Part shown: piece by piece, positions 40,001 through 54,400 of the stretch
How positions within the stretch are numbered: position 1 is the first letter of the stretch
How the letters are laid out: every line of letters starts with the position of its first letter
Assembly: GCF_001625305.1 (NCBI RefSeq)
Contig: NW_017802913.1
Location: 563,042 to 627,041, forward strand
From: Branchiostoma belcheri
Taxonomy: Eukaryota; Chordata; Leptocardii; Amphioxiformes; Branchiostomatidae
DNA length: 64,000 bases
Direction of reading: 5' to 3'
Notes under the pieces: generated by a model
Told to the model about the DNA's origin: nothing
The model's database searches: none
What the model saw: the letters and a program-made list of their open reading frames with translations, nothing else
Made by a program: the position numbers and the translations under genes

Positions 40001-43000
40001 CATTGTAAGACATTGTATCAGCTGTGTAAGACCAACTTGAAGATAATTTGGTTTTATCCGATCACACCAGGGCTGTCCTCAAACACAGTACCTCAGGCTA
40101 TATTTCCCATCTACGGGGAAAGTCCTAACTAAAGCCTCTGTCACAACCAGCCATGCGCCATTTGTCCGTACATTTTATTGGGAGGCCACTTCTGCCACGT
40201 TTTTCTGACGTTGTCACGGTCACAATGATAAAACCAGTGAGAGCATTCCTTCTCATTATCTGCTCTATAGAAAGATCTCTTTCATTAAATATTAGACTTT
40301 TTTTTTCATGCATGCATGTGACATGAATGTCCAACCAGTAACATGGATATAGGGAAATCCAAGACAATTCCAACATTGTATCATCATCGGAGATTTCAAG
40401 TTTCCAGAAAGGGTACATCTCAATGTACAAATTAAATCCCTTGTAGTACCTGTCCGTCCTCAGCAATGTTCTCATCCCACATGGTACAGTGTGCCATCCA
40501 TGGGGGGTCTGCCACTGTACAGCCGCCCAGACCGATAGTTGGGGATGGTTGGGTGAAGTCGATGTTAGGTGGTGGGATCTGCACAGAAATCATGGACTTC
40601 TTTTGTAAGGGAGTTGATTGTAAAAAATATTCCAAACAAACATTTATCCAGCAATCAGGCAGTGCATGTAACTATATGGTCTAAGAAATCTTTTTTTGTC
40701 TGCAGAATGGTTTTCTTACACTGCAGTTCTTGATTTAAGAAATCTTTTCTTGCGTACAGAATGACTTCCGTGCAACAAGAACAGTTAGCTCTTAGTGTAA
40801 GAAATCCTTTCTTATCTACAGAATGGCTTTCTTGCTACAAGAGTCATAGGTCTTGGTCTAAGACATCTCTTCTTCTCTACAGAATGGCTCTCTTTGTGCC
40901 GCAGTTCTTGATTTAAGAAATCTTTTCCTATGTCACTCGTTCTCATTCAAATGTACAAAATGCTGTCGCCACTCTTAACGACTAGGTAAGAGCCAAATCA
41001 TGGACCTCATCGTTGTTTTCTTCACTTTCCCATTTCACTTACTATGTTTCACGAAAAATGTATCACAAACCTAGGTTTGATTGACGACTTGAGAGAAATT
41101 ATGGTCGCGGGTTGGATTTCTCCCCCTAAAAAGCGGCTGTCGCCTGAGACGAAATAGAAACTTTAAAAAGCAACCTAAATCGTAGCAATTTGATTACGGC
41201 AGTAGTTTTCTGCCTAGTGAAGTCAGATGGCCAGGCCCTCTGACTGATCAGGTCAGATCGCTCCTGTCACTATTCTTGTACGCCATGCGAGGTGTTTCAT
41301 ACCTGTCGCCAAGTTCTGTAACATCCGTTACCGCTCAAGTAAGACGGTCGTGCAGTTGAGATAGAGTCACATATAAGACAAGAAATTCCCATTTTGATGA
41401 CTTTTAGCAAGTATTCTAGGTTTCTAAGAGAAGAAGAAAAGAGTGTGTGCTATCATTTGTAGCCACCTTCGCTGAACAAATTGTTTTACAGTAATGAATG
41501 TAACATCCGTTACCGTTGTTACTCCGTGAAGGAGGTCAGGACCTCCGGACGGAGTGTTGTGATCGGCTGATTTTTCGTGTTCGCAGTCAAAACACTGGGT
41601 TCTCTTTGTGTAATCGGCACGCAATTTTATACGCCGTCTGCGGGCATGCCCGTGTTGATGCACGAATGTGTATTTTTGCCGTTGCTGCTTTCGCGGTCAA
41701 TGTAATATCGCAGACGCACCCCTACAATTACGAGGCGAATTGGAATGGTCCAGAAAAACGCGTTGTTTGGAATAGCAGTGGGGGGGGGGTAAAAGTTCAT
41801 GCAGATACGGGGTGGTTTTTATAAGTGGTTCCAGATGTTTTTGCCCATGGTTAAGAGATGCCAAGTTTTTTGGAAGATGTTCGCAGCCAAAACGCATTCT
41901 TCCGTACGTCGCATTTCTGTGTAATTTCGCATGTGGTGTTGCATTATGTCCGGGATGATGCACGTCTTTTTATTTTTACCGTAGCTATTTTGATATTGAA
42001 GTAAATGCATATTTTAGAAACATCCCTACTTTTACAATCCTGTGGAATAGGCCGTAGGTTTAGGCAGTTGTCTGGTAGCAGATGTACTCTAAGCAGATAT
42101 CCTGGTTATCTGGCCGGCGGTAGTAACACTCGCGGTGCTTACCGCAACTATTGCTGGAATTTCCAGGCGCGCTTAATTAGGTACAGGCACGGTAAGACGG
42201 TGGGACTGTCTTTGTTACTAGACACGACCATGATAGTCCGATCTTTATGTGAATGCAATGATTGTGTGTGTGTAATTAAAATGAACTTCGAACTTGAAGC
42301 ACAGTATATATCTTTACACGCCCTGGGAGCAGTAATGGATTTAGCTCTTTGTATGTTTTATGCTTGTGACGCGCCCACATTGTATTAACCGTTGCCTAAT
42401 TATAATGTCTGCACAGTAGGTCTGGCGTTGACGCTTGGGATTTTGTTGAAATATATAAAACTTCACGGAGGATTGTCACCTATGGCTTCTTGTTTTTACT
42501 TTCAATTTTAGTTTCTTCACCTGGTAAATAAAAAGTCGCCCAGTTTTAAAATGTCCGTACTTATGCCTCCTTGTTCTCAAAGGATGAAGATAAAAACTGC
42601 AGATCTTCTTGTAGAAATAAACAAAAACGTCCGTTTTGTAACATCCGTTACCGGTAACGGAAGTTACACCTGTAGCGGAAAAGACGTAACAAGTGATTGA
42701 ATTTCCCTTCCCTATGCACCATAAACATAATAGTTGGAAATAAAGTAGAAAAAAATATGGATCCGAAGAAAAATAACCCTCTGTGGCGTCAACAGACTCA
42801 AATGTGCTACTCTTCTTTCCTTCCAGACATATTTTTTGCTACTTCTCTACACTACTCTTTATGTGTTCGATACGTGTATATTTACCAGTAAATGATGGGC
42901 TGACAGAAGTACTTTCATAGATACTGACGCCTAAACTAATGGCTTTTGAGGTGACGTCATGAATACAAGCTATATCGTACACCCAATTCATGCTGATGTT

Positions 43001-45177
43001 CCAGTGTTTTTGCCGCACTAAAAATTGCACTGTTTGCATATGTCTTATCTAAGTGCATAAATTTTCGGTAACTTCCCATGGCAATTAAGCTGTCCTTTTT
43101 TGGTTATCATAATTTGAGATGTTTTCCTAAAAAATAAGGTAGGTTTGCCTGAAAAAACAGATCATCGATTTTTCGACCCAAAAAATCACCATTTTGTACA
43201 TTTCAATGAGAACGAGCCATGTATAGAATTACTTCCTTGCAACAAGAACAGTTAGCTCTTAGTGTAAGAAATCTTTTCTTGAATACAGAATGACTTTTTC
43301 CCTGGAAGAACAGTTTAGCTCTTATAGTGTAAGGAATCTTTTCTTGAATACAGAATGACTCTCTCCCTGGAAGAACAGATGGCGGCCCTTTGTTCATGAA
43401 ACATTTTCTTGAATACAGAATGGTTTTCTTGCTACAAGAACAGGTAGCTCGTAGTTTAAGAAATCCTTTCTTGTGGACAGCGTGTTTTTCCTGCCACAAG
43501 AACCATTGATCTTGCTCCAAGAAACATATTAATGGATACATGACATCAATTCTTAAAGGCAGAATAACTTTCTCTCTATAAGAACCTATTTTGTTACAAG
43601 AACCTTAATCTTAGTGTAAGAAATCTTGTCTTAAGGAAAGAAAGATTTTAAACATACATCAAGAAACCCATTCCAAGTTTCCCTGCTAAGAAACTTTATC
43701 TTAGTATACAGGCAAGAACATTATTCTAGCTTCAAGAAATTAAATCTTGGTTTGATGAAAACCAAAAAGAGTTTTAAGAAAATAATGCTTACATAAGATT
43801 ATAGTGTAAGAAGCTCTAATTCTTACCACAAGAACAGTATTCTTAGAAATTAGTTCATTTAGTTGTAAGAAAAAAAGTGTGTTTCTTAATTTTCTTGCCA
43901 CAGGGATTCTTGTTCAAAGCAAAATTTTCTTGCTACAAGATAAATTTTCTTAGACTTTGTACAAGAGAAAACAAGAAAAACAAGAAAAAACATTTTTGGT
44001 GGTGCAATGACAGGTGCAGATTATAAGCATGCAAATGGTATACATGTACTGTCCTAAATACAGATCAACTGTGTATGTTGAGTGCTTGGTGCATCTTTGA
44101 TGTCAATATATCATTAATGTTTCCTTGTAATATTTCTGTATATCTTTTTTTCCAAGCCCTCAACTAAAGCAAAAGCAACAAAAATTGAACTATAACATGT
44201 ACATCTAAAATGGGCATTAACTGTGCAATGAATGTTGTCATATTATGTTTGAGAATAAAATCTTTGTCGGTACTGAAAGCATGTGTCACCTTTTTTTGGG
44301 GGGGGGGGTATCAACTACATGTACATGTAACCGGCCATTTCTGTATAGTGGTCACCTGTCCAATTAGTGGTCAAATTTGGCCAGTCCCTTGAGTGTGACC
44401 ACTATAGACAGGTTCGACTGTACTTGCTCAATGTCCAGTAACTGGGCACGCTATCAGCATACTAGCTGCCTAGTGCAATCACTGTATTATTATATTTGTT
44501 GTATTTGAATTAACTTAGTTATGCTTGACATTCATTGAAAGTGTGTCAAGCATGCCTTTGGGAGTGTGTCTGGAATATGCTTGGCATACACTGCTATTTG
44601 CAGCAATAAAAAGTATTGTGTACTGCATAATAATTATGGAAATCACACACAGTTGACATTCCATGCATTCCATTCCACGCATAAGTCAAACTAATACTAT
44701 TAGACAAATTTTAGAATCTAGTACGTACAGCTGCATATGACAGAAATGCCCATTTCAAGCGACATAAGGATATACGCAGCAGTGTGACAGGACCTTACAG
44801 ATAGTGTAAGGTCCTGTTGGGCTTCAGATCAAGGATCTGAAGCCCAATTTCCCCAAATAGACCTGGTCAAAATGAATAGGGGGGGGGGGTCTGGATCAAA
44901 TTTGTTTGAAATCCATATCTTAATGATAGCATTTTTAAATTTATTTACCTTAAAGCAAGCACCTTCCTCCATACTTGGCCATACATGGTAACGGCTGTTC
45001 CACAGGATCTGCCACCTGCAAAATGGAAATTTCAAACAACATACATGAATAACAACCCTCTCACGATGGTGTAATATTACATCTAAAATCCTTAGCCAGA
45101 ACATATAGACAGCTGTACTACACCCAAACACACACTCATACACACACACACACACACACACAGTCACATACACAGTC

Positions 45178-45217
<40 letters not shown>

Positions 45218-45315
45218 TCACACACACACATACCTGTACATAGACACACACACTCACATACACAATCACACACACACACACTCACATACACTGTACACAC
45301 TCACATACACACACA

Positions 45316-45413
<98 letters not shown>

Positions 45414-48400
45414 TACATATTACATACATACACATTTGTACAGTCACACAATACACAAATACCAAGAATAAAATACATAGTTATTACATACAGACTTTAA
45501 GACAAATACAAAGAATGATCATGATAATCATAGAAAAAGTGATGAAAATCAACAACACATCTGAACCAAAACTATCATCTTCGATTTTTTGTTATAAATG
45601 TACAGTGAAGTTACCTTTTGATAGCATTGATCCTTTGTGTTGGGTCTGTATGGTGCAGTTCTCTCACATACAGTTCTGTCACATGTTCAGGGATCTTCAC
45701 AGATGACAAAAGCATCAGAGTTGCTGAAAATGAGCAGATTTAACATAAACTATGTGTTGATTACTGTGCAGTTACTAGTGTTGGGAAGTGTTACCTGTGA
45801 TTTTAATAAAGCTCTACTGATTCCTGTACAATTATAGTAGTTAAAGTGCTCATGACACCAAAATATGCTTGCTAGAGAGTCTCAAAAAACCCACTTTTAG
45901 AAGGCCGTACAAGCTCAGTTTCTCAGTCATCATGATTGGAACAAACTTCAAGTGACCATACTGTATGTACACTTCCGATATTTGTAATTGTATGTATTTC
46001 ACAGACTTTTTTTGGTGTCATGAGCACTTTAAGTAGTAGTGAGTATGATGATGATGAGTAGTAGTGTTGGGAAGTGTTACCTAATGACTGAGCTGTACTA
46101 ATTCATGTTCTATAATCATTAAACAGTAAGTATGGTGATGAGTAGTAGTGTTGGGAAGTGTTACCTACTGACTGAGCTGTACTAATTCATGTTCTATAAT
46201 CATTAAATAGTAAGTATGGTGATGAGTAGTAGTGTTGGGAAGTGTTACCTACTGACTGAGCTGTACTAATTCATGTTCTATAATCATTAAATAGTAAGTA
46301 TGGTGATGAGTAGTAGTGTTGGGAAGTGTTACCTACTGACTGAGCTGTACTAATTCATGTTCTATAATCATTAAATAGTAAGTATGGTGATGAGTAGTAG
46401 GGTTGGGAAGTGTTACCTACTGACTGAGCTGTACTAATTCATGTTCTATAATCATTAAACAGTAAGTATGGTGATGAGTAGTAGGGTTGGGAAGTGTTAC
46501 CTACTGACTGAGCTGCACTGATTCCTGTACAATAGATTAGAGTTAGTATGATGATGAGTATTTACCAGGTATTGGGAATTGTTTGAAATACTGATTCCTC
46601 TACAATAGTAGTTGTGAGTAGTTAACTGTAGTATGATGATGAATATTTGTGTTGGGTGTTACCTGCTGACAGCTGTACTGACTCCTGTACAATAGTAAGG
46701 CTTCAGTCACAAACCGTCGTATGTGCTTCTGTGTGCTGTCTACGTGCAGAAACGTGGGCAAACATAGGGCATTTGTGCGTTGTGAGTACTAGCTCCGTAC
46801 AGAATCCTACGGATTTTGGAGCGCGCAGACACGCCGTAGAACTTTAAGTGCATGTAAAACTTTTTCTACGTGCGGTCTGTGGATTCACCACCCGTGCGTG
46901 CGAGTACGAGCGACGCGCGTGCCCCGTACGTGCCGTGCGGAAGAAGCACGTATGAATACAGCCTCCTTACGGTAAAGTTGCAATCGCACAAAGATCGTAC
47001 GTTGTAAGCACGCACAACTCACTTACCACTTGCGCAACATACGATGCACGCAACCGCTCACGGCCAGACGTGGCGCGCAGACCACACTCTTACACCGTGG
47101 GAAACCGTGCGAGTGACGTGCGTCGATGCCACTCCTTCCCCGCGTTTTCAGAAAAAACGTAGCCTCCCAAAAAACGTACGGACAAAAAGCATGTATTGCA
47201 GGTTGTGACCGAGGCTTTAATTTCTGACAGCTGTACTGATTCCTGTACAATAGTAGTTGAGTAGTTAACTGTAGTATGATGATGATGAATATTGGTGTTG
47301 AGAAGTGTTACATGTACCTGCTGACTTGGCTACATGCTGGTTACTGTCCAGGAGTAGTTCCCATGCCACAGGGAGGATGTCACAGAAAGTGTCCTCCACC
47401 AGAACAGTGGCAGCTTTCACCAGAGTAGTTAGTGCACACTGGCTGGGATTCAGTACCTGTAAAAGTTAGCATTATGGTACCAATCATCTGTTTGTTGTAT
47501 TAGTAACACTGTCACCATAATTATGATTAATAAAGGGTTAATGACCCGCCTTGAGGTGTATACAGTGTCAAAATTCATGGTTGGTTCCTATAACCACCAA
47601 ATAAATGACCAAGTCAACAAAGCACCACCATGTTTTGTGAGGAAAAATGTATTCAGTACTAAGGACAGGCATGTTCTTTTGAGGTGAATAGTGTTCAGTA
47701 CTAAGGACAGGCATGTTGTTGTGAGGTAGATAGTGTTCAGTACTAAGGACAGGCATATTTTGTGAGGCAGATAGTGTTTAGTACTAAGGGCAGGCATGTT
47801 TTTGTGAGGTAGATAGTGTTCAGTACTAAGGACAGGCATGTTTTTGTGAGGTAGATAGTGTTCAGTACCAAGGACAGGCATGTTTTTGTGAGGAAGATAG
47901 TGTCCAGTACTAAGGACAGGCATGTTTTTGTGAGGTAGATAGTGTTCAGTACTAAGGGCAGTATGTTTTGTAAGGATGAGAGTGTTCAATATTACCCACA
48001 GGCATGTCTTTACCTTACCTGTGTCTGCAGAAACTTGAGCATTCCACTGTCTGAGTTTGTAGCTAAGGACAGGCATGTTTTTGTGAGGTAGATAGTATTC
48101 AATACTAAGGACAGGCATGTTTTTGTGAGGTAGATAGTGTTCAGTACCAAGGACAGGCATGTTTTTGTGAGGTAGATAGTGTTCAGTACTAAGGACAGGC
48201 ATGTTTTTGTGAGGTAGATAGTATTCGGTACTAAGGACAGGCATGTTTTTGTGAGGTAGATAGTGTTCAGTACTAAGGACGGGCATGTTTTTGTGAGGTA
48301 AATAGTGTTCATTACAAAGGACAGGCATGTTATTTTGAGGTAAATAGTGTTCAGTACTAAGGACAGGCATGTTTTTGTGAGGTAGATAGTATTCAGTACT

Positions 48401-51400
48401 AAGGACAGGCATGTTGTGAGGTAGATAGTGTTCAGTACTAAGGACAGGCATGTTTTTGTGTGGTAGATAGTGTTCAGTACTAAGGACGGGCATGTTTTTG
48501 TGAGGTAAATAGTGTTCATTACAAAGGACAGGCATGTTATTTTGAGGTAAATAGTGTTCAGTACTAAGGACAGGCATGTTTTTGTGAGGTAGATAGTGTT
48601 CAGTACTAAGGACAGGCATGTTTTTGTGAGGTAGATAGTGTTCAGTACCAAGGACAGGCATGTTTTTGCGAGGTAGATAGTGTTCAGTACTAAGGACAGA
48701 CATGTTTTGTGAGGTAGATAGTGTTCAGTACTAAGGACAGGCATGTTTTTGTGAGGTAGATAGTGTTCAGTACTAAGGACAGGCATGTTTTGTGAGGTAG
48801 ATAGTGTTCAGTACTAAGGACAGGCATGTTTTTGTGAGGTAGATAGTGTTCAGTACTAAGGACAGGCATGTTTTTGTGAGGTAGATAGTGTTCAGTACCA
48901 AGGACAGGCATGTTTTTGTGAGGTAGATAGTGTTCAGTACTAAGGACAGACATGTTTTTGTGAGGTAGATAGTATTCAGTACTAAGGACAGGCATGTTTT
49001 GTGAGGTAGATAGTGTTCAGTACTAAGGACAGGCATGTTTTGTGATGTAAATAGTGTTCAGTACTAAGGACAGGCATGTTTTTGTGAGGTAGATAGTGTT
49101 CAGTACTAAGGGCAGTATGTTTTGTAAGGATGAGAGTGTTCAATATTACCCACAGGCATGTCTTTACCTTACCTGTGTCTGCAGAAACTTGAGCATTCCA
49201 CTGTCTGAGTTTGTAGCTGATTGTGTTAGATCCAGCCAGCGATACCTGTGACCAGCTGTCATCCCTACAGGGACAGCCTGAGCACAGCTGGATCTGCCCA
49301 CACTGGCCATGGAGCTGGACAGCTGCTGAAAAATCACACACTACATATTAGACAGTACTAAGGAGAAAGTACATTTTGTAACACTAACAGCAGAGAAAAC
49401 AACGTAAATGACATGTGTGGGATACCCGGAACTCGGAGATCTCAGACCTCCATGAAATATTCCATGTTGTGTAAAATTTAATGTTATTTTTCAATCCTCT
49501 TCTTATTTACAAGTCGCCGCTTTTTAGGAGGGGTTAAAATCTGTTTTGGGCAAAAATCTCCTTATATATTGTGCAAATGCAACAATTGACACCTGTGAAA
49601 GCAGCATGTTGATCAGATGTAGAAATGATCAATGACTTTCTCATCTGGGACACACTGATCCCAATCACATCCATTATGTATACAACCTGCAGAAACACAG
49701 ACAGACACACATGGACACACACAAAAACAGACAGACCAACAATATTACCTTAATTTTTTATGGTTGTAAAACACAATTATGGTGAATTTCAATGTTTTAA
49801 ATACAGATGTATATGCCTGCAGCAGCATTCTAGAGGTACATGTATGCACATGCCAGGTGTTTAAGACTCAAACATTGAGTTTCTTCAGAAGACTGGGGTA
49901 ACACTGTTTTGTTTAAAATGTAAACTTTAAGCTCTTAGGGTACTTTAAGGAATTATGTTTAGTGGATACTATTGCCCTTGATAGAGCTGGCTGGAAGTAC
50001 CTGACAGAGGGGAACAAGGGGCCAGTACCTAGCCTGTGCATATAGGCAGGCAGGTGGGATACCGTTGCTCTCAATTAAGTTTATAGGGAGGGAATTATGT
50101 GCGTGACAGTACTATACTATACATTGTATGCTTCAAAGCATTATAGCCAGACAGTTGCAAAAAGTGTACACTTTGATTGGGACTATGATGTTTTTATGTT
50201 TACCAGAGGAAGACATATTGTTTTGACTCAGTTTCTTCCTCTTCTGTTCCAAACACTAACCTCAGACCTGGCCAATTACATGATTTGTTGACATCTGTCA
50301 CCATGGTGACTGGTGTTGGGTTACATAATGTTGCAATTTCATGGTCTGCTCTGCTCCTGTCACCATATATACTTGTAGTACATGAATGTGAATGTGTTTG
50401 AGTAAGAATTAACAGTCTGAGAGCAGACCATGTCCAAAGGTAAACATTATGCATTTGCTTTGCAAATGTTACTTCTCTAGTCTTACTTCTTGTTCCACAT
50501 CGTCGTCTCGATAGTGAATGTCCAGCCCTGCTCCGTACACCGTGTGGACAGCCTTGATGAGGCGCAGACAGCTGCGCTGCTGTCGGTGGTAACAGTCAGG
50601 GTGACAGAAGCCTTTGTGTTCACAGATGAAGTTGGACGTGTTGGCTACTTGAACAATCACCTGTAACACAAGAGGAGGTGGGTTATAAGGTTTTGGAATG
50701 TACTAAAAAGGACTATGTGAGGACCCTTTTAAAGACACCATAAAAGTCCTTAAAACACATACAAATATCGGAAGAGTACAATCATACAATATAGTCACTT
50801 GAAGTTTGTTCCTATCATGATGACTGCGAAATTGAGCTTGTACGGCCTTCTAAAAGGGAAGTTTTGGAGATTTTCCAGCAAGTTTCCCAATCGCCCACTT
50901 CAGGCATCTCTATTTGCATTTCTGTGTTTTATTTTGATTTGCATTTCTGTGCTTTTTCCTGAGCTGACATCACTGGGTGACATCAGCTCAGGAAAAAATA
51001 CAGATATGAAATAATAGAATGTTGTAGTAAGAGATGCCCAATGCTTGCCAGGACTGGCTTGAGCTGACTTTTCCAAGGCAGGGCATTAGAATATCGAATG
51101 TAACAAGAGAACCTTGCATATTTATTGTAAATGTGTCTGTTAGCCAGGTAACACTAGTTACATTTTGTATGACATAGTCTGCTACAATCAGCTAAGGTCA
51201 TATTTTGGTGTCATGAGCACTTTAAATGGCTCTATCATTTGTCCAAAGCATCTGTAGTCTGTACTTACATCAATCCAGGGTAAGTTATTGCAGCTGTAGT
51301 CCTCCTCGTGGCTTTCCTCTTTGTCCATGTCATACCCCTCACTGCCAGAGTGGTCCTCCTCAGACTCACCAGACATGCTCCTCCGCTGGAAGGGTGGGGC

Positions 51401-54400
51401 TAAAGGTTTGATGTAAGAGACCATCAGAATATACAATGTACATGTGACATGTAGGCAAAACCAAGACGTTTGGAACGAAAAAATTTGAAGGCAATAAAAA
51501 AGGTAAAGTTTTCCTGAAGTTATCACTGGTCACAGTATTAAGGCCAGGGCAAAACCTTGTAAATATCAATAGTTTTCACTCCTAAGGACAGGCATGTTTT
51601 GTGAGGTAAATAGAGTTCAGTACTACGGACATGCAGGTTTTGTGAGGTAGATAGTGTTCAGTACTAAGGACAGGCATGTTTTTGTGAGGTAGATAGTGTT
51701 CAGTAGTAAGGACAGACATGTTTTTGTGAGGTAGATAGTGTTCAGTATCAAGGTCAGGCATGTTTTTGTGAGGTAGATAGAAGTGTTCAGTACTAAGGAT
51801 AGGCATGTTTTTGTGAGGTAGATAGAAGTGTTCAGTACTAACCTGTGACTGCCAGCTCACCAGTTCTCTTGGCATGGATCCCTCCCCTCCTCCGCATGCT
51901 GGTGTTGTGATACGTACGGCGGAGAAGTGAGCGGCGAGCACTGGGAGTCTGGGATTTACGACCTTGAGAATAAACAGGAGAAGATCACTTTGGCTCATTC
52001 TGAGCTCATCTTACGTCAAGCTAGGAAATGGGCACTGTCAGCTATCAAACACATTCTCCTGGCTGCTTTCATTTGCTGGATCAGGGTCAGAAATCCTTTT
52101 TTCTCAGCCAAACCTAAGCTATGGCAAACTAGGTTGCCCATCAATCCTCTAGGATGCCATCAACACCGGCTGTTTATTTTAGAAAGCAAGCCATAAGCCA
52201 GGCCACATGTACATGAAAAGGAATTGCCGACATGTTGACGTGACATCCACCTGTTTATTAGTCATTTGTACATCATGTATGGACATTTTTCTTCTGTCTT
52301 CCAGTGACCCCCACTGTTTCTTTTCCTTTCCCTGACACTAGCAGCCCTTTCATACTTGTTCATTCAGAATCATGCAGCTTGATTCTGGACCCTTTCCAGT
52401 TTGTGTTTGCCTTTCTTTGTATATGGATCCCATACTGTCTTGGAATATTCTAGGTTACATTAGTCTTACAAGTGACATGTATGCAAGTGATTTTACTCTA
52501 TCATGAAAGTTCATCTGTGTTGGTAGTTAGATGTTTAAAGTTAAAACATTTGGTCCAACACAAAAAATTCTCTCACCTAGAGCTTTCGACATCACACTTC
52601 AAAGAAGCCACGTGACAAGCTTCACTGGGTCAGTCTACTGAGGAAGACCAGAGTGACTGGTGGAAAGCTCNNNNNNNNNNNNNNNNNNNNACATTTAGCC
52701 AATGTCGTGCTGCTGCTATGAACTGACTCAGTATCATCCACACCTGTGAAACTGATTTTTCTTTCTTGTCCTGTAAAACATACAAAACAGAGATTAACCC
52801 CTCAGCTACTGGAGTTTCTGCCTAGTACATGTCGTCTGTCAGTGCTGGAGTTTCCAGACCCCTTTATAATAAGGTGTACTACGTTGTTATGGCTTCACCA
52901 CTACATGTATGTGGTGAAGTCATATTGTTCTTCCTCATGTTTCTCCTCCTTCTCCTTCTTCTCCTGCTAAGTCTTTAAATTGATTCAACTCCTTCATTTT
53001 TGGGCCAAATAACATGAACTTTGGCATGAAGGTAGAGTGGGCAAATACCCCCAGGTGCTTTTTTTTTTATTATTGTGATACAGGCTTTTAGAATGATTTT
53101 ATTTGAGCTTTTTGTCTGTGTTACAGAAAATGTACTACAGCAGTGTGTTACCATATTCGGGCATGAGTCATCAAAATGGCATGCAGAGCAAGCAACCGAT
53201 AGGCATGCAGCTTCCCTCTATTCTTCATGCTGATTGGCTGTTGGGATTTGATTGGGTTAATTCAATTAACACCTGAAAGCCTGGTGACCTTGACAATACT
53301 AGTGATGACATACCTGCAGGCACATCCATGGTGACCTTGACAATACTAGTGATGACATACCTGCAGGCACATCCATGGTGACCTTGACAATACTAGTGAT
53401 GACATACCTGCAGGCACATCCATGGTGACCTTGACAATGCTGGAGCGAGGGCCGTCCTGAGTGGGACGTACCAGGTTACTCCAGCGCTGTCTGGGTCCAC
53501 CATGATCCACGACCAGCTCACTAGTGTTGGACTGGGTGTGGTCAACAAAGGGATGGTGGTGCTGACTGGCCCTGTGGTGGTGGTGGGGGGGGGCAATCAT
53601 GTCAGAAACACAGAACAGGATGTTCCTACTTTGTCACATTGCAATAAAATCCATTCAGAAGGCATAACTCTAACTAAATCTCAAAACATGCCTGTCCTTA
53701 GAGCTGAAAAATACAATGTACCTACCTCACAGAAACATACCTGTCCCTGGTACTAAACACTATGTACTTCACAAAACATGCCTGTCCTTAACGGGGGGTG
53801 CCCTAATTCCGACCTATGTTCCATGCAAACGCACATACCTTTGGTAATAGTTTATCTGACCAAAAACCCGGGCAACATGAGATATAATACTGACAGATAA
53901 AGATCACAACGATTAAAGCTGCACAGCTGTTTATTTCACTTGAGTGTAGCGCCTTGCACCGAAGCGTAATGGTTCGCGAAACGCACGGCAGGTTTTCGGT
54001 CATTTTGCCGGTGGAACGTTCTATCGCAACAGGGGTGCCCTAATTCCGATCCAGTGTTTAACATAGGGCGATCTGAGAAGAGAGTTTAGAAATTATAATA
54101 CACAAATTATGACAAAAACAATCTACAAATGTTTTCTGTCCCAAACAAGTCCTCTTTTTACGATTACGCGACTTGCTCCAAAGTGGCTGTTTGAAAAGCA
54201 AAACCTGCATTTTTGACACGCTCGTCAACCCCCGAACAAGCGTCGAATTCACACAAATTTTTCACTCGTCTGTTGTCAGAGTGTACAAACTAAAACAAAC
54301 TTTGTGAGATAACCGATATCAACACAAAAACATTGTCCATTCTTGTGGTTATTTTTAGGTACGTGCTCCCATGCATAACGCCACAACAAGGATTTTTCAA

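Noticed and set aside
42005-42388. 127-codon ORF in the 2.3-kb TIR element as transposase
   Set aside because: No DDE/DDD pattern or recognised domain; length too short.
44829-45281. 150-codon minus-strand ORF rich in Cys/Val
   Set aside because: Most of it is the (CA)n microsatellite; only the part matching UNC80 exon 12 is coding.
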